Of a stretch of 18,162 nucleotides of DNA, positions 1 to 6,623 are shown piece by piece. The notes under the pieces are model-generated. The model had not been told where the DNA came from and made no database searches. It saw only the letters and a program-made list of their open reading frames with translations. Source of the stretch: Hyphomicrobiales bacterium (GTDB lineage: Bacteria > Pseudomonadota > Alphaproteobacteria > Rhizobiales > Beijerinckiaceae). Location: positions 1 through 18,162 of the forward strand of contig JAIXZF010000388.1 in assembly GCA_027489835.1 (NCBI GenBank). Direction: 5' to 3'. Numbering within the stretch: the first letter of the stretch is position 1; each line of letters begins with the position of its first letter. The translations under genes and the position numbers were made by a program.

Positions 1-1380
1 AAGGACATGTCTCTCGCCGCCTTCGGCCGCAAGGAGATCGACCTCGCCGAGACCGAGATGCCCGGCCTGATGGCCATCCGCGAGGCCTATGGCGCCAAGC
101 AGCCGCTCAAGGGCGCGCGCATCGCCGGCTCGCTCCACATGACGATCCAGACCGCCGTGCTGATCGAGACGCTGAAGGCGCTCGGCGCCGACATCCGCTG
201 GGTCTCGTGCAACATCTTCTCGACCCAGGACCACGCCGCTGCCGCCATCGCGGCCGCCGGCATCCCGGTCTTCGCCTACAAGGGCGAGACGCTGACCGAG
301 TACTGGGACTACACCGCCAAGCTGTTCGACTGGCATGGCGGCGGCACGCCCAACATGATCCTCGATGATGGCGGCGACGCCACCATGCTGGTGCATTACG
401 GCCTCAAGGCCGAGCAGGGCGACGTGGCCTTCCTCGACAAGCCGGGCTCCGAGGAAGAGGAGATCTTCTTCGCCCTCATCAAGAAGATGCTCGCCTCCAA
501 GCCCAAGGGCTGGTTCGCCGAGGTCGCCGCCGCGATCAAGGGCGTCTCTGAAGAGACCACCACGGGCGTTCACCGCCTCTACAAGCTGGCCGAGCAGGGC
601 AAGCTCCTGTTCCCGGCGATCAACGTCAACGACGCCGTCACCAAGTCGAAGTTCGACAACCTCTATGGCTGCCGCGAGTCGCTGGTGGACGCCATCCGCC
701 GCGGCACCGACGTGATGATGGCCGGCAAGGTCGCCTTCGTCGCCGGCTTCGGCGATGTCGGCAAGGGCTCTGCGGCCTCGCTGCGCCAGGCCGGCGCCCG
801 CGTGCTGGTCTCGGAGGTCGATCCGATCTGCGCGCTCCAGGCCGCCATGGAAGGCTACGAGGTCTGCACCATCGAGGATGCCCTGCCGCGCGCCGACATC
901 TATGTCACCGCCACCGGCAACAAGGACATCATCACGGTCGACCACATGCGCGCCATGAAGGACCGGGCGATCGTCTGCAACATCGGCCACTTCGACAACG
1001 AGATCCAGGTTTCGGGCCTCAAGAACTTCAAGTGGAACAACATCAAGCCGCAGGTCGACGAGATCGAGTTTCCGAAGGGCAACCGCATCATCCTGCTCTC
1101 GGAAGGCCGCCTCGTGAACCTCGGCAACGCCATGGGCCACCCGTCCTTCGTGATGTCCGCCTCGTTCTCGAACCAGACGCTGGCCCAGATCGAGCTGTGG
1201 ACCAACCCGGGCAAGTACGAGCGCAAGGTCTACACCCTGCCCAAGCATCTCGACGAGATGGTCGCCGCCTTCCACCTCGAGAAGATCGGCGTGAAGCTCA
1301 CCAAGATGACCAAGGAGCAGGCCGACTACATCGGCGTGCCGGAGCAGGGCCCGTTCAAGCCCGATCATTACCGCTACTGA
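1..1380 (+). CDS. ahcY: Adenosylhomocysteinase (S-adenosyl-L-homocysteine hydrolase), 5' partial
   Basis: The enzyme reversibly hydrolyses S-adenosylhomocysteine to adenosine and homocysteine in the cytoplasm, relieving product inhibition of SAM-dependent methyltransferases. An NAD-binding glycine motif (GFGDVG) lies at 745-762, the substrate-domain motif LDDGGD near 361-378, and the C terminus ends in the family's KPDHYRY tail, which reaches the neighbouring subunit's active site. The first ATG in the window is at base 7, but the two codons before it (Lys-Asp) continue the family N terminus, where relatives read KD-I/M-SLAAFGRKEID. I therefore treat the gene as starting upstream, with roughly ten residues missing, and the ATG at 7 as internal. 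The segment between the substrate and NAD domains is the longer form typical of proteobacteria. The gene is followed by its own terminator, so it is probably a separate transcript from the kinase gene downstream. Identity is very secure; the true start is not visible. Confidence 0.97.
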   Translation, partial: KDMSLAAFGRKEIDLAETEMPGLMAIREAYGAKQPLKGARIAGSLHMTIQTAVLIETLKALGADIRWVSCNIFSTQDHAAAAIAAAGIPVFAYKGETLTEYWDYTAKLFDWHGGGTPNMILDDGGDATMLVHYGLKAEQGDVAFLDKPGSEEEEIFFALIKKMLASKPKGWFAEVAAAIKGVSEETTTGVHRLYKLAEQGKLLFPAINVNDAVTKSKFDNLYGCRESLVDAIRRGTDVMMAGKVAFVAGFGDVGKGSAASLRQAGARVLVSEVDPICALQAAMEGYEVCTIEDALPRADIYVTATGNKDIITVDHMRAMKDRAIVCNIGHFDNEIQVSGLKNFKWNNIKPQVDEIEFPKGNRIILLSEGRLVNLGNAMGHPSFVMSASFSNQTLAQIELWTNPGKYERKVYTLPKHLDEMVAAFHLEKIGVKLTKMTKEQADYIGVPEQGPFKPDHYRY

Positions 1381-1421
1381 CCACATCTGGCGCGCCCGCG
1401 TCGCACACATACAAGATGTGG
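1381..1421. repeat. 8-bp inverted repeat just after the ahcY stop
   Basis: CCACATCT at 1381-1388 is matched by AGATGTGG at 1414-1421, with 25 bases between. It begins on the base after the ahcY stop codon. As RNA it could form a small 3' UTR hairpin upstream of the main terminator; as DNA it could be a dyad for a protein. No function is assigned. Confidence 0.35.
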
Positions 1422-1427
1422 ATGCCT

Positions 1428-1468
1428 GGAGCCGTCGCCTCGAAAGAGGCGGCGGCTTCCGCGTTTTT
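1428..1468 (+). terminator. Intrinsic terminator of ahcY
   Basis: A long stem pairs 1428-1441 with 1446-1459, about 14 pairs including two G-T wobbles, closed by a GAAA tetraloop at 1442-1445. Four bases after the stem comes a run of five T residues at 1464-1468. The strength of the stem and the tetraloop argue for a real terminator; the four-base gap before the T run is slightly unusual. Confidence 0.75.
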
Positions 1469-1483
1469 ACCGCGCTTTAACCA
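1466..1483 (+). promoter_or_regulatory. Possible CtrA-type site upstream of the divL-like gene (TTTA-N7-TTAACCA)
   Basis: TTTA at 1466-1469 and TTAA at 1477-1480 are separated by exactly seven bases, and the second half continues as TTAACCA. This differs by one base from the TTAA-N7-TTAA pattern bound by the alphaproteobacterial regulator CtrA, and the second half nearly matches the TTAACCAT half-site. TTAA is very rare in this window. The upstream half overlaps the T run of the ahcY terminator, so that half could be accidental. The site lies about 210 bases before the kinase start. Confidence 0.3.
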
Positions 1484-1689
1484 CTTCCCGGCGGAATCGA
1501 AGGCTGGTTAGTGTGGTGTCGTGATTCGGGTCTCCGCGTGCGTGAGCGTCGCCTTCTGGGGGGCGGACCCGGACCAGCGCATCAGGTTTATTCGAAAAGG
1601 GCGTGCGTGAGGTCGAGGCGCGCGGGCGGCGTGGTCTGCCGCGCGCAGCCATGGCCGAACGGCGTCCGTGAGCAACGGCAGCGGGTGAG

Positions 1690-4203
1690 ATGACGGGCGC
1701 GAGGCAGGATGGGACGGCGGGGTACGGCGCGCGCAGCGGCCGCGCTTCGCTGGGCGGCGTCGCTTCGGGGGCTCTTCTCGCCGGCTCGGCCTGGCTCGGC
1801 TGGCCCTCGGAAGCCGGGGCCTCGACGCTGGAACAGCTCCGCCCCTTCGCGCCCGACGCCTTCAGCGCCTTCGGCATGTCCATGGTGGTGGGCCTCGCCG
1901 TCTTCTCGGCCACGACCGCCATCCTCTATGTCCGCGAGCGGGCGCGCTGGGCGCAGCGCGAGGCCGGCCTCGGCGCCGACCTCAACAGCGCCATCGCCCG
2001 GGCCGAGCAGGCCGAGGTCTTCGGCTCGACCGAGGACCAGGTCGTCGTCAGCTGGGATTCCCCTTCGGCCAAGGCGCAGATCAGCGGCGCGGGCGACTTC
2101 CTCCTCGTCAACGGCGCGCGCGTCTCCCCGCTCGCCTTCGGGAGCTGGGTGGCTGCGCTCCAGGTCAAGGCGCTGGGCGAGGCCGTCGATCTGCTCAAGT
2201 CGCGGGGCGAGCCCTTCGACATGGGCCTGAACGGACGCGACGGCGGCTTCGTCGAGGCGCGAGGCCGCGCCGTCGCGGGTCGCGCCGTGCTGCATCTGCG
2301 CGACGTCTCGGAGACGCGCCGCGCGCTTCTCGCCGCCGAGCAGGACCTCGCCCGCGTGCGCGGCATCCACCAGCGCCTCGCCGCGCTGATGGATGCGAGC
2401 GCCAGCCCCTCCTGGCTGCGCGGGCCGCAGGGCGAGCTGGTCTGGGTCAATGCCGCCTATGCCCGCGCCGTCGAGGCGCCTTCCGCCGAGGCGGCGGTGG
2501 CCTCGGGGGCCGAGCTGCTAGACCGCGAGGCCCGCGCCAAGGCCGCCGAAGCGCGCGCGAGGGGCGAGAGCGTCTCCGTCCGCGCCCCGGCCGTGGTCGG
2601 CGGCGACCGGCTGATCCTTGCCGTCGAGGAAAAGCCCACCCCCGGCGGCTATGTCGGCCATGCGGTTGATGTCAGCGAGCTGGAGGCCGCCCGCGCGGAC
2701 CTCGTCCGCCAGATGGAGGCGCATGTCCGCATGCTCGACCGGCTGCCGACCGCGGTCGCCGCCTTCGACGCCCGCCAGCGGCTCGCCTACCGCAACCTCG
2801 CCTACGAGAAGCTCTGGTCGCTCGATCCCGCCTATCTCGACACGCGGCCCACCGATGGCGAAATCCTCGACCGGCTGCGGACCGAGCGGCGCCTGCCCGA
2901 GGCGGGCGCCTACAAGGACTGGAAGGCGCAGCGTCTCAAGGCCTACCACGCCATCGAGACGACCGAGGACTGGTGGTACCTGCCGGGCGGGCGGGCCGTC
3001 CAGGTCACCACGAGCCCCAATCCGCAGGGCGGCGTCATCCATCTCTTCGACGACGCGACCGAGCGTTTCTCGCTCGAATCCAAGGTCAACGCCATGTCGC
3101 GCATGCAGCGCGAAACGCTGGACGGCCTGCGCGAGGGCGTCGCGGTGTTCGGCTCGGATGGCCGGCTACGGCTGTCCAATCCCGCCTTCGCCACGATGTG
3201 GAAGCTCTCGCCGGGTTTCCTCGAGGGCATGCCGCATGTCGACGAGGTCGTCACCCTCTGCCGGCTGCTCTGCCCGGCAGAGGAGGCCTGGAGCACCCTG
3301 CGCGGCGCCATCGTCGGTGTCCGGGACCGGCGCGAGGACCATGCCTCCCGGATGCTCAGGCAGGACGGCTCCGTGGTCGACTGCGCGCTGGCCCCGCTGC
3401 CGGACGGCGCCACGCTGCTGACCTTCGCCGACGTTACCGACAACGTGAACGTCGAGCGCGCGCTGACCGAGCGCAACGAGGCGCTGGAGAAGGCGGCGCG
3501 GCTGCGCGACGATTTCGTGCACCACGTGTCCTATGCGCTGCGCTCGCCGCTGACCACGATCATCGGCTTCGCCCAGCTCATCGGAGAGGAGATCGCCGGC
3601 CCGCTCAACCCGCGCCAGCGCGATTACGCCCAGCTCATCCTGCGCTCCTCGGGCACCTTGCTGACGATCATCAACGACATTCTCGACCTCGCCTCGATCG
3701 ACAATGACGAGCTGCAGCTCGAGCTCGAGACCACCGATGTCGCCGCGCTCGTGGCGAGCGCCGCGCGCGGCCTCGAGGAAAGGCTGGCCGAGACCGGCAT
3801 CACCCTGCGCCAGACGATCGCGCCGGACGCCGGCTCCTTCGTCTGCGACGCCAAGCGCCTTCGCCAGGCGCTCTACAACCTGATGTCGAACGCCATCGGC
3901 TTCTCCAGCCAGGGTCAGCTCGTCGAGGTCCACGCCCTGCGCGAGGGCGACCAGATGGTCTTCCGCGTGGTCGACCAGGGCCGCGGCATACCGGCGGATC
4001 TGCAGGGCCGCGTCTTCGACCGCTTCGAGACACACACGGCCGGCTCGCGCCATCGCGGCATCGGCCTGGGCCTCGCCATCGTGCGCTCCTTCATCTCGCT
4101 GCACGGGGGCACCGTCGAGATCCAGTCCCGTCCCGGCGAGGGCACCGCCGTGACCTGCCGCGTGCCGGCCAGCCGCGACGCGGTGCCGGACGCGGCCGAA
4201 TGA
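1690..4203 (+). CDS. divL: DivL-like PAS sensor kinase with Tyr in place of the phospho-acceptor His
   Basis: This 837-residue membrane protein has a hydrophobic N-terminal stretch (about 21-44), a second membrane segment (about 59-81), then about four PAS-like regions (roughly 115-210, 225-335, 345-460, 475-590), a dimerisation helix region (about 600-670) and a HATPase domain (about 715-825). The HATPase is intact: N-box Asn734, DQGRGI with Asp762, and GIGLGL at 790-795. The H-box reads VSYALRSPL, so Tyr615 sits where kinases carry the phosphorylated His. That substitution plus several PAS domains is the hallmark of Caulobacter DivL, which reads phosphorylated DivK and modulates CckA, and thereby CtrA. 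An upstream in-frame stop (1669-1671) makes ATG 1690 the first available start; its ribosome site (GGGTGAG) is poor and close. The fused tsaE gene begins 31 bases after the stop. Function as DivL is inferred from domain order and the Tyr; a diverged orphan kinase is the alternative. Confidence 0.85.
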   Translation: MTGARQDGTAGYGARSGRASLGGVASGALLAGSAWLGWPSEAGASTLEQLRPFAPDAFSAFGMSMVVGLAVFSATTAILYVRERARWAQREAGLGADLNSAIARAEQAEVFGSTEDQVVVSWDSPSAKAQISGAGDFLLVNGARVSPLAFGSWVAALQVKALGEAVDLLKSRGEPFDMGLNGRDGGFVEARGRAVAGRAVLHLRDVSETRRALLAAEQDLARVRGIHQRLAALMDASASPSWLRGPQGELVWVNAAYARAVEAPSAEAAVASGAELLDREARAKAAEARARGESVSVRAPAVVGGDRLILAVEEKPTPGGYVGHAVDVSELEAARADLVRQMEAHVRMLDRLPTAVAAFDARQRLAYRNLAYEKLWSLDPAYLDTRPTDGEILDRLRTERRLPEAGAYKDWKAQRLKAYHAIETTEDWWYLPGGRAVQVTTSPNPQGGVIHLFDDATERFSLESKVNAMSRMQRETLDGLREGVAVFGSDGRLRLSNPAFATMWKLSPGFLEGMPHVDEVVTLCRLLCPAEEAWSTLRGAIVGVRDRREDHASRMLRQDGSVVDCALAPLPDGATLLTFADVTDNVNVERALTERNEALEKAARLRDDFVHHVSYALRSPLTTIIGFAQLIGEEIAGPLNPRQRDYAQLILRSSGTLLTIINDILDLASIDNDELQLELETTDVAALVASAARGLEERLAETGITLRQTIAPDAGSFVCDAKRLRQALYNLMSNAIGFSSQGQLVEVHALREGDQMVFRVVDQGRGIPADLQGRVFDRFETHTAGSRHRGIGLGLAIVRSFISLHGGTVEIQSRPGEGTAVTCRVPASRDAVPDAAE

Positions 4204-4219
4204 GGAGCCGCGGCGTGAC

Positions 4220-4225
4220 GGGGAG
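4220..4225 (+). promoter_or_regulatory. Ribosome binding site deciding a GTG start for the tsaE fusion
   Basis: GGGGAG ends nine bases before the GTG at 4235, an ideal spacing. The in-frame ATG at 4244 would be eighteen bases away, too far. This supports GTG as the start codon. Confidence 0.55.
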
Positions 4226-4234
4226 CCGCGGCGC

Positions 4235-5788
4235 GTGGCGGCGATGAGGAGCGACGCCGGCGGCGGCCGGTCCTGGGAGCTCGGCCTCGCCTCGGAAGCC
4301 GAAACGCGTCGGCTCGCCGACGACATCGCCGGCATCGTCAGGCCCGGCGACGTGCTGGCGCTTTCGGGCGATCTGGGCGCCGGCAAGAGCACCTTCGCGC
4401 GCGCGCTGATCCGTCGCCTGGCCGCCGACGAGACGCTGGAGGCGCCCAGCCCGACCTTCACCCTGATGCAGGCCTACGACACGCCCCGCGGCGCCGTCCT
4501 GCATGCCGACCTCTACCGGCTGCGCGGCCCCGGCGAGCTCGCCGAACTCGGCCTGATCGAGGCGATGGAGGACGCGGTGTCCCTCGTCGAATGGCCCGAC
4601 CGCGCCGGCGAGGCCTTCGATCCGGCCGCGCGGCTCGACATCGTCATCGAGATCGACGCCGCCGAGGGCGACGCGTTTCGCCGCGTGACGCTGATCCCCG
4701 GGCCGTCCTGGGCCGAGCGGCTGGGCCTGACCCTTGGCGCGCGCAAGCTCATCGACGCCGCGGGCTGGGGCGGCGCCGAACGCCTCCACATGCAGGGCGA
4801 CGCCTCGAGCCGCGCCTATGAGCGCCTGCGCCGCGCCGATGGCGAAACCGCTGTCCTGATGATCTCGCCGCCGCGCCCGGACGGGCCGGCCGTGCGCGCC
4901 GGCAAGCCCTACAGCGCCGTCGCCCGACTGGCCGAGCGCGTCGACGCCTTCGTCGCCATGGACAAGGGTCTGCGCGCGCTGGACCTGTCGGCGCCCGCGA
5001 TCATCGCCAGCGACCTCGTCAACGGCCTGCTGCTGATCGAGGATCTTGGCGGCGAGGGCGTCCTGGCCGATGGCGCGCCCATTCCGGAGCGCTACGAGGC
5101 CGCCGTCGACGTCCTCGCCGCGATCCACGCCAAGGCGCTGCCGACCATCCTGCCGGTGGCCGAGGGCCGCGAGCATGTGCTGCCCGATTACGATCTGGAG
5201 GCGCTGTCGATCGAGGTCGACCTGCTGCTCGACTGGTATGCCCCCCACATCGCCGGTGTGACCCTGCCGGCTGTGGCGCGCGCCGAGTTCGCACGGGCCT
5301 GGGCGCCCCTGTTCGACAGCCTCGTCGCCGGGCCGCGCACCTGGGTGCTGCGCGACTATCACTCGCCAAACCTGATCTGGCTGCCGAAGCGCGAGGGCAT
5401 TGCCCGGGTCGGGCTGATCGACTTCCAGGATGCGGTGATGGGCCATCCGGCCTATGACCTCGTCTCGCTCGGCCAGGATGCGCGGGTCGACGTCGATCCG
5501 GCGCTGGAGCTCAGGCTGATCGCGCGCTACGCCGCCGCCCGCCGCGCGCAGGATGCCGGCTTCGACCTCGCAGGCTTCGCCGCCGCCTACGCCATCCTCG
5601 GGGCCCAGCGCGCCACCAAGATTCTCGGCATCTTCGCGCGCCTCGACAAGCGCGACGGCAAGCCCGGCTATCTGCGCCATCTGCCGCGAATCGAGACCTA
5701 TCTCAGGCGCGACCTGCAGCATCCCGCGCTCGAGGGTCTCAGGCGCTGGTGGGAGACGCACCTGCCGCGCCTCTTCGCCGCGGACTGA
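4235..5788 (+). CDS. TsaE ATPase fused to an AmgK-like aminoglycoside-fold phosphotransferase
   Basis: Residues 1 to about 165 are TsaE, the ATPase that with TsaB and TsaD installs N6-threonylcarbamoyl on A37 of ANN-decoding tRNAs. It shows a P-loop GDLGAGKST (45-53), PSPTFTL (71-77), HADLYRL (90-96) and EWPDRAG (119-125). Residues about 175-517 are an APH-fold kinase: GDASSRAY near the N-lobe start, the catalytic loop LRDYHSPN (Asp374, Asn379) and the metal-site IDFQD (Asp396). This matches AmgK, the anomeric N-acetylmuramate/N-acetylglucosamine kinase, and the next gene is MurU-like, its pathway partner. The joined TsaE/phosphotransferase architecture occurs in other alphaproteobacteria. 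A free-standing TsaE is about 150-170 residues, so both halves are full length, with only a short linker. Start is GTG 4235 by its ribosome site. TsaE identity is secure; sugar-kinase specificity rests on motifs and the murU neighbour. Confidence 0.92.
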   Translation: MAAMRSDAGGGRSWELGLASEAETRRLADDIAGIVRPGDVLALSGDLGAGKSTFARALIRRLAADETLEAPSPTFTLMQAYDTPRGAVLHADLYRLRGPGELAELGLIEAMEDAVSLVEWPDRAGEAFDPAARLDIVIEIDAAEGDAFRRVTLIPGPSWAERLGLTLGARKLIDAAGWGGAERLHMQGDASSRAYERLRRADGETAVLMISPPRPDGPAVRAGKPYSAVARLAERVDAFVAMDKGLRALDLSAPAIIASDLVNGLLLIEDLGGEGVLADGAPIPERYEAAVDVLAAIHAKALPTILPVAEGREHVLPDYDLEALSIEVDLLLDWYAPHIAGVTLPAVARAEFARAWAPLFDSLVAGPRTWVLRDYHSPNLIWLPKREGIARVGLIDFQDAVMGHPAYDLVSLGQDARVDVDPALELRLIARYAAARRAQDAGFDLAGFAAAYAILGAQRATKILGIFARLDKRDGKPGYLRHLPRIETYLRRDLQHPALEGLRRWWETHLPRLFAAD

Positions 5789-5812
5789 ACCCGCCCGTCT
5801 CCCGCCGCGCTC

Positions 5813-5840
5813 TGGACGGCTGTCCAATTCTTGTTATGTT
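5813..5840 (+). promoter_or_regulatory. Possible weak promoter for a leaderless murU transcript
   Basis: TGGACG at 5813-5818 (4/6 to TTGACA) and TATGTT at 5835-5840 (4/6 to TATAAT) are sixteen bases apart in a conspicuously AT-rich patch. Initiation about seven bases after the -10 would fall on the A of the murU ATG. No Shine-Dalgarno sequence is visible before that ATG. Confidence 0.3.
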
Positions 5841-5846
5841 CTCATC

Positions 5847-6623
5847 ATGAGCCAGACCATCCCGAACGTCGGCGCGGTCGCGCGCGCAAGGCCCAGCCAT
5901 GCCATGGTGCTGGCGGCGGGGCTTGGCCAGCGCATGCGCCCGATCACGGACCGGATCCCGAAGCCTCTGGTCTCGATCGGCGGCAAGCCGATGCTCGATC
6001 ACGCCCTCGACCGCCTCGCCGCCGTCGGCGTCACCCATGCTGTGGTCAACGTCCACCACCTCGCGGACCAGATCGAGGCGCATCTCGCTACCCGGACCCG
6101 GCCGCGCATCACGATCTCCGACGAGCGCGCGGAACTGCTGGAGACGGGCGGCGGCGTCGCCAAGGCGCTGCCGCATCTGGGCGCGGAGCCCTTCTTCCAC
6201 CTCAACTCCGATTCGCTCTGGGTCGAGCGCGGGGCCTCCAACCTCGCCGCCCTCGCCGACGCGTTCGATCCGGCCCGGATGGACATGCTGCTGCTGCTCG
6301 CCCGTGCGGACAGGTCCATGGGGTATGACGGCGCGGGCGATTTCCACCTCGCGCCCGATGGCCGGCTGACCCGCCGCGCGGCCGGGGAGCGCGTGCCGCA
6401 CATCTATGCCGGCGTCGCCATCCTCAAGCCCGAGCTTCTGGCGGACGCGCCGGCCGGGCGCTGGTCGCTCAACCGCCTCTTCGACCAGGCCATCGTGCGG
6501 GGCCGGCTTTTCGGCCATGTGCTCGATGGCGAGTGGCTGCATGTCGGCACGCCGGAGGCCATCCCCGAGGCCGAGGCGCGCTTCGCGGCCTTCGGCCGGG
6601 CGCCGGGCGGGACCGCCGCGTGA
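5847..6623 (+). CDS. murU: MurU-like nucleotidyltransferase (N-acetylmuramate-1-phosphate uridylyltransferase)
   Basis: A 258-residue sugar-phosphate nucleotidyltransferase. The signature LAAGLGQRMRPIT followed by IPKP spans about 22-40, with Lys39 as the conserved phosphate-binding lysine, and LNSDS near 120-123 supplies the metal ligand Asp122. In the MurU/AmgK pathway it joins UTP and MurNAc-1-phosphate to give UDP-MurNAc, bypassing de novo synthesis and its fosfomycin-sensitive MurA step. The adjacent kinase domain upstream is what favours MurU over other members such as GlmU- or RfbA-type enzymes. ATG 5847 gives a 19-residue tail before the conserved MVLAAG; ATG 5904 is the alternative and would start exactly at the family N terminus. 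The gap from the upstream gene is 58 bases, the stop overlaps the addB start by four bases (GTGA). No ribosome site is visible before 5847. Confidence 0.88.
   Translation: MSQTIPNVGAVARARPSHAMVLAAGLGQRMRPITDRIPKPLVSIGGKPMLDHALDRLAAVGVTHAVVNVHHLADQIEAHLATRTRPRITISDERAELLETGGGVAKALPHLGAEPFFHLNSDSLWVERGASNLAALADAFDPARMDMLLLLARADRSMGYDGAGDFHLAPDGRLTRRAAGERVPHIYAGVAILKPELLADAPAGRWSLNRLFDQAIVRGRLFGHVLDGEWLHVGTPEAIPEAEARFAAFGRAPGGTAA

Larger units (their letters stand above)
1381..1689. other. 309-bp intergenic region between ahcY and the divL-like gene
   Basis: From the ahcY side it contains a small inverted repeat, the ahcY terminator and a possible CtrA-type box (separate entries). The remaining part, 1485-1689, holds an 11-bp direct repeat GCGTGCGTGAG (1536-1546 and 1601-1611) and a short AT-richer patch near 1586-1597. 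I could not pick a convincing -35/-10 pair. An in-frame stop at 1669-1671 limits the kinase start to the ATG at 1690. The length suggests a long leader or distal regulation of the kinase gene. Confidence 0.5.

Noticed and set aside
7..9. ATG at base 7 as the ahcY start
   Set aside because: The codons immediately before it match the conserved family N terminus, so the gene is cut by the window edge rather than starting here.
1511..1693. Sixty-codon frame ending in an ATGA overlap with the kinase start, a possible coupled leader peptide
   Set aside because: It has a GTG start without a ribosome site and an Arg/Gly-rich sequence typical of chance frames in GC-rich DNA. The overlap alone is not enough.
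5899..6369. Alternative plus-strand frames within murU
   Set aside because: They are out of frame with the nucleotidyltransferase signature and have no domain content.
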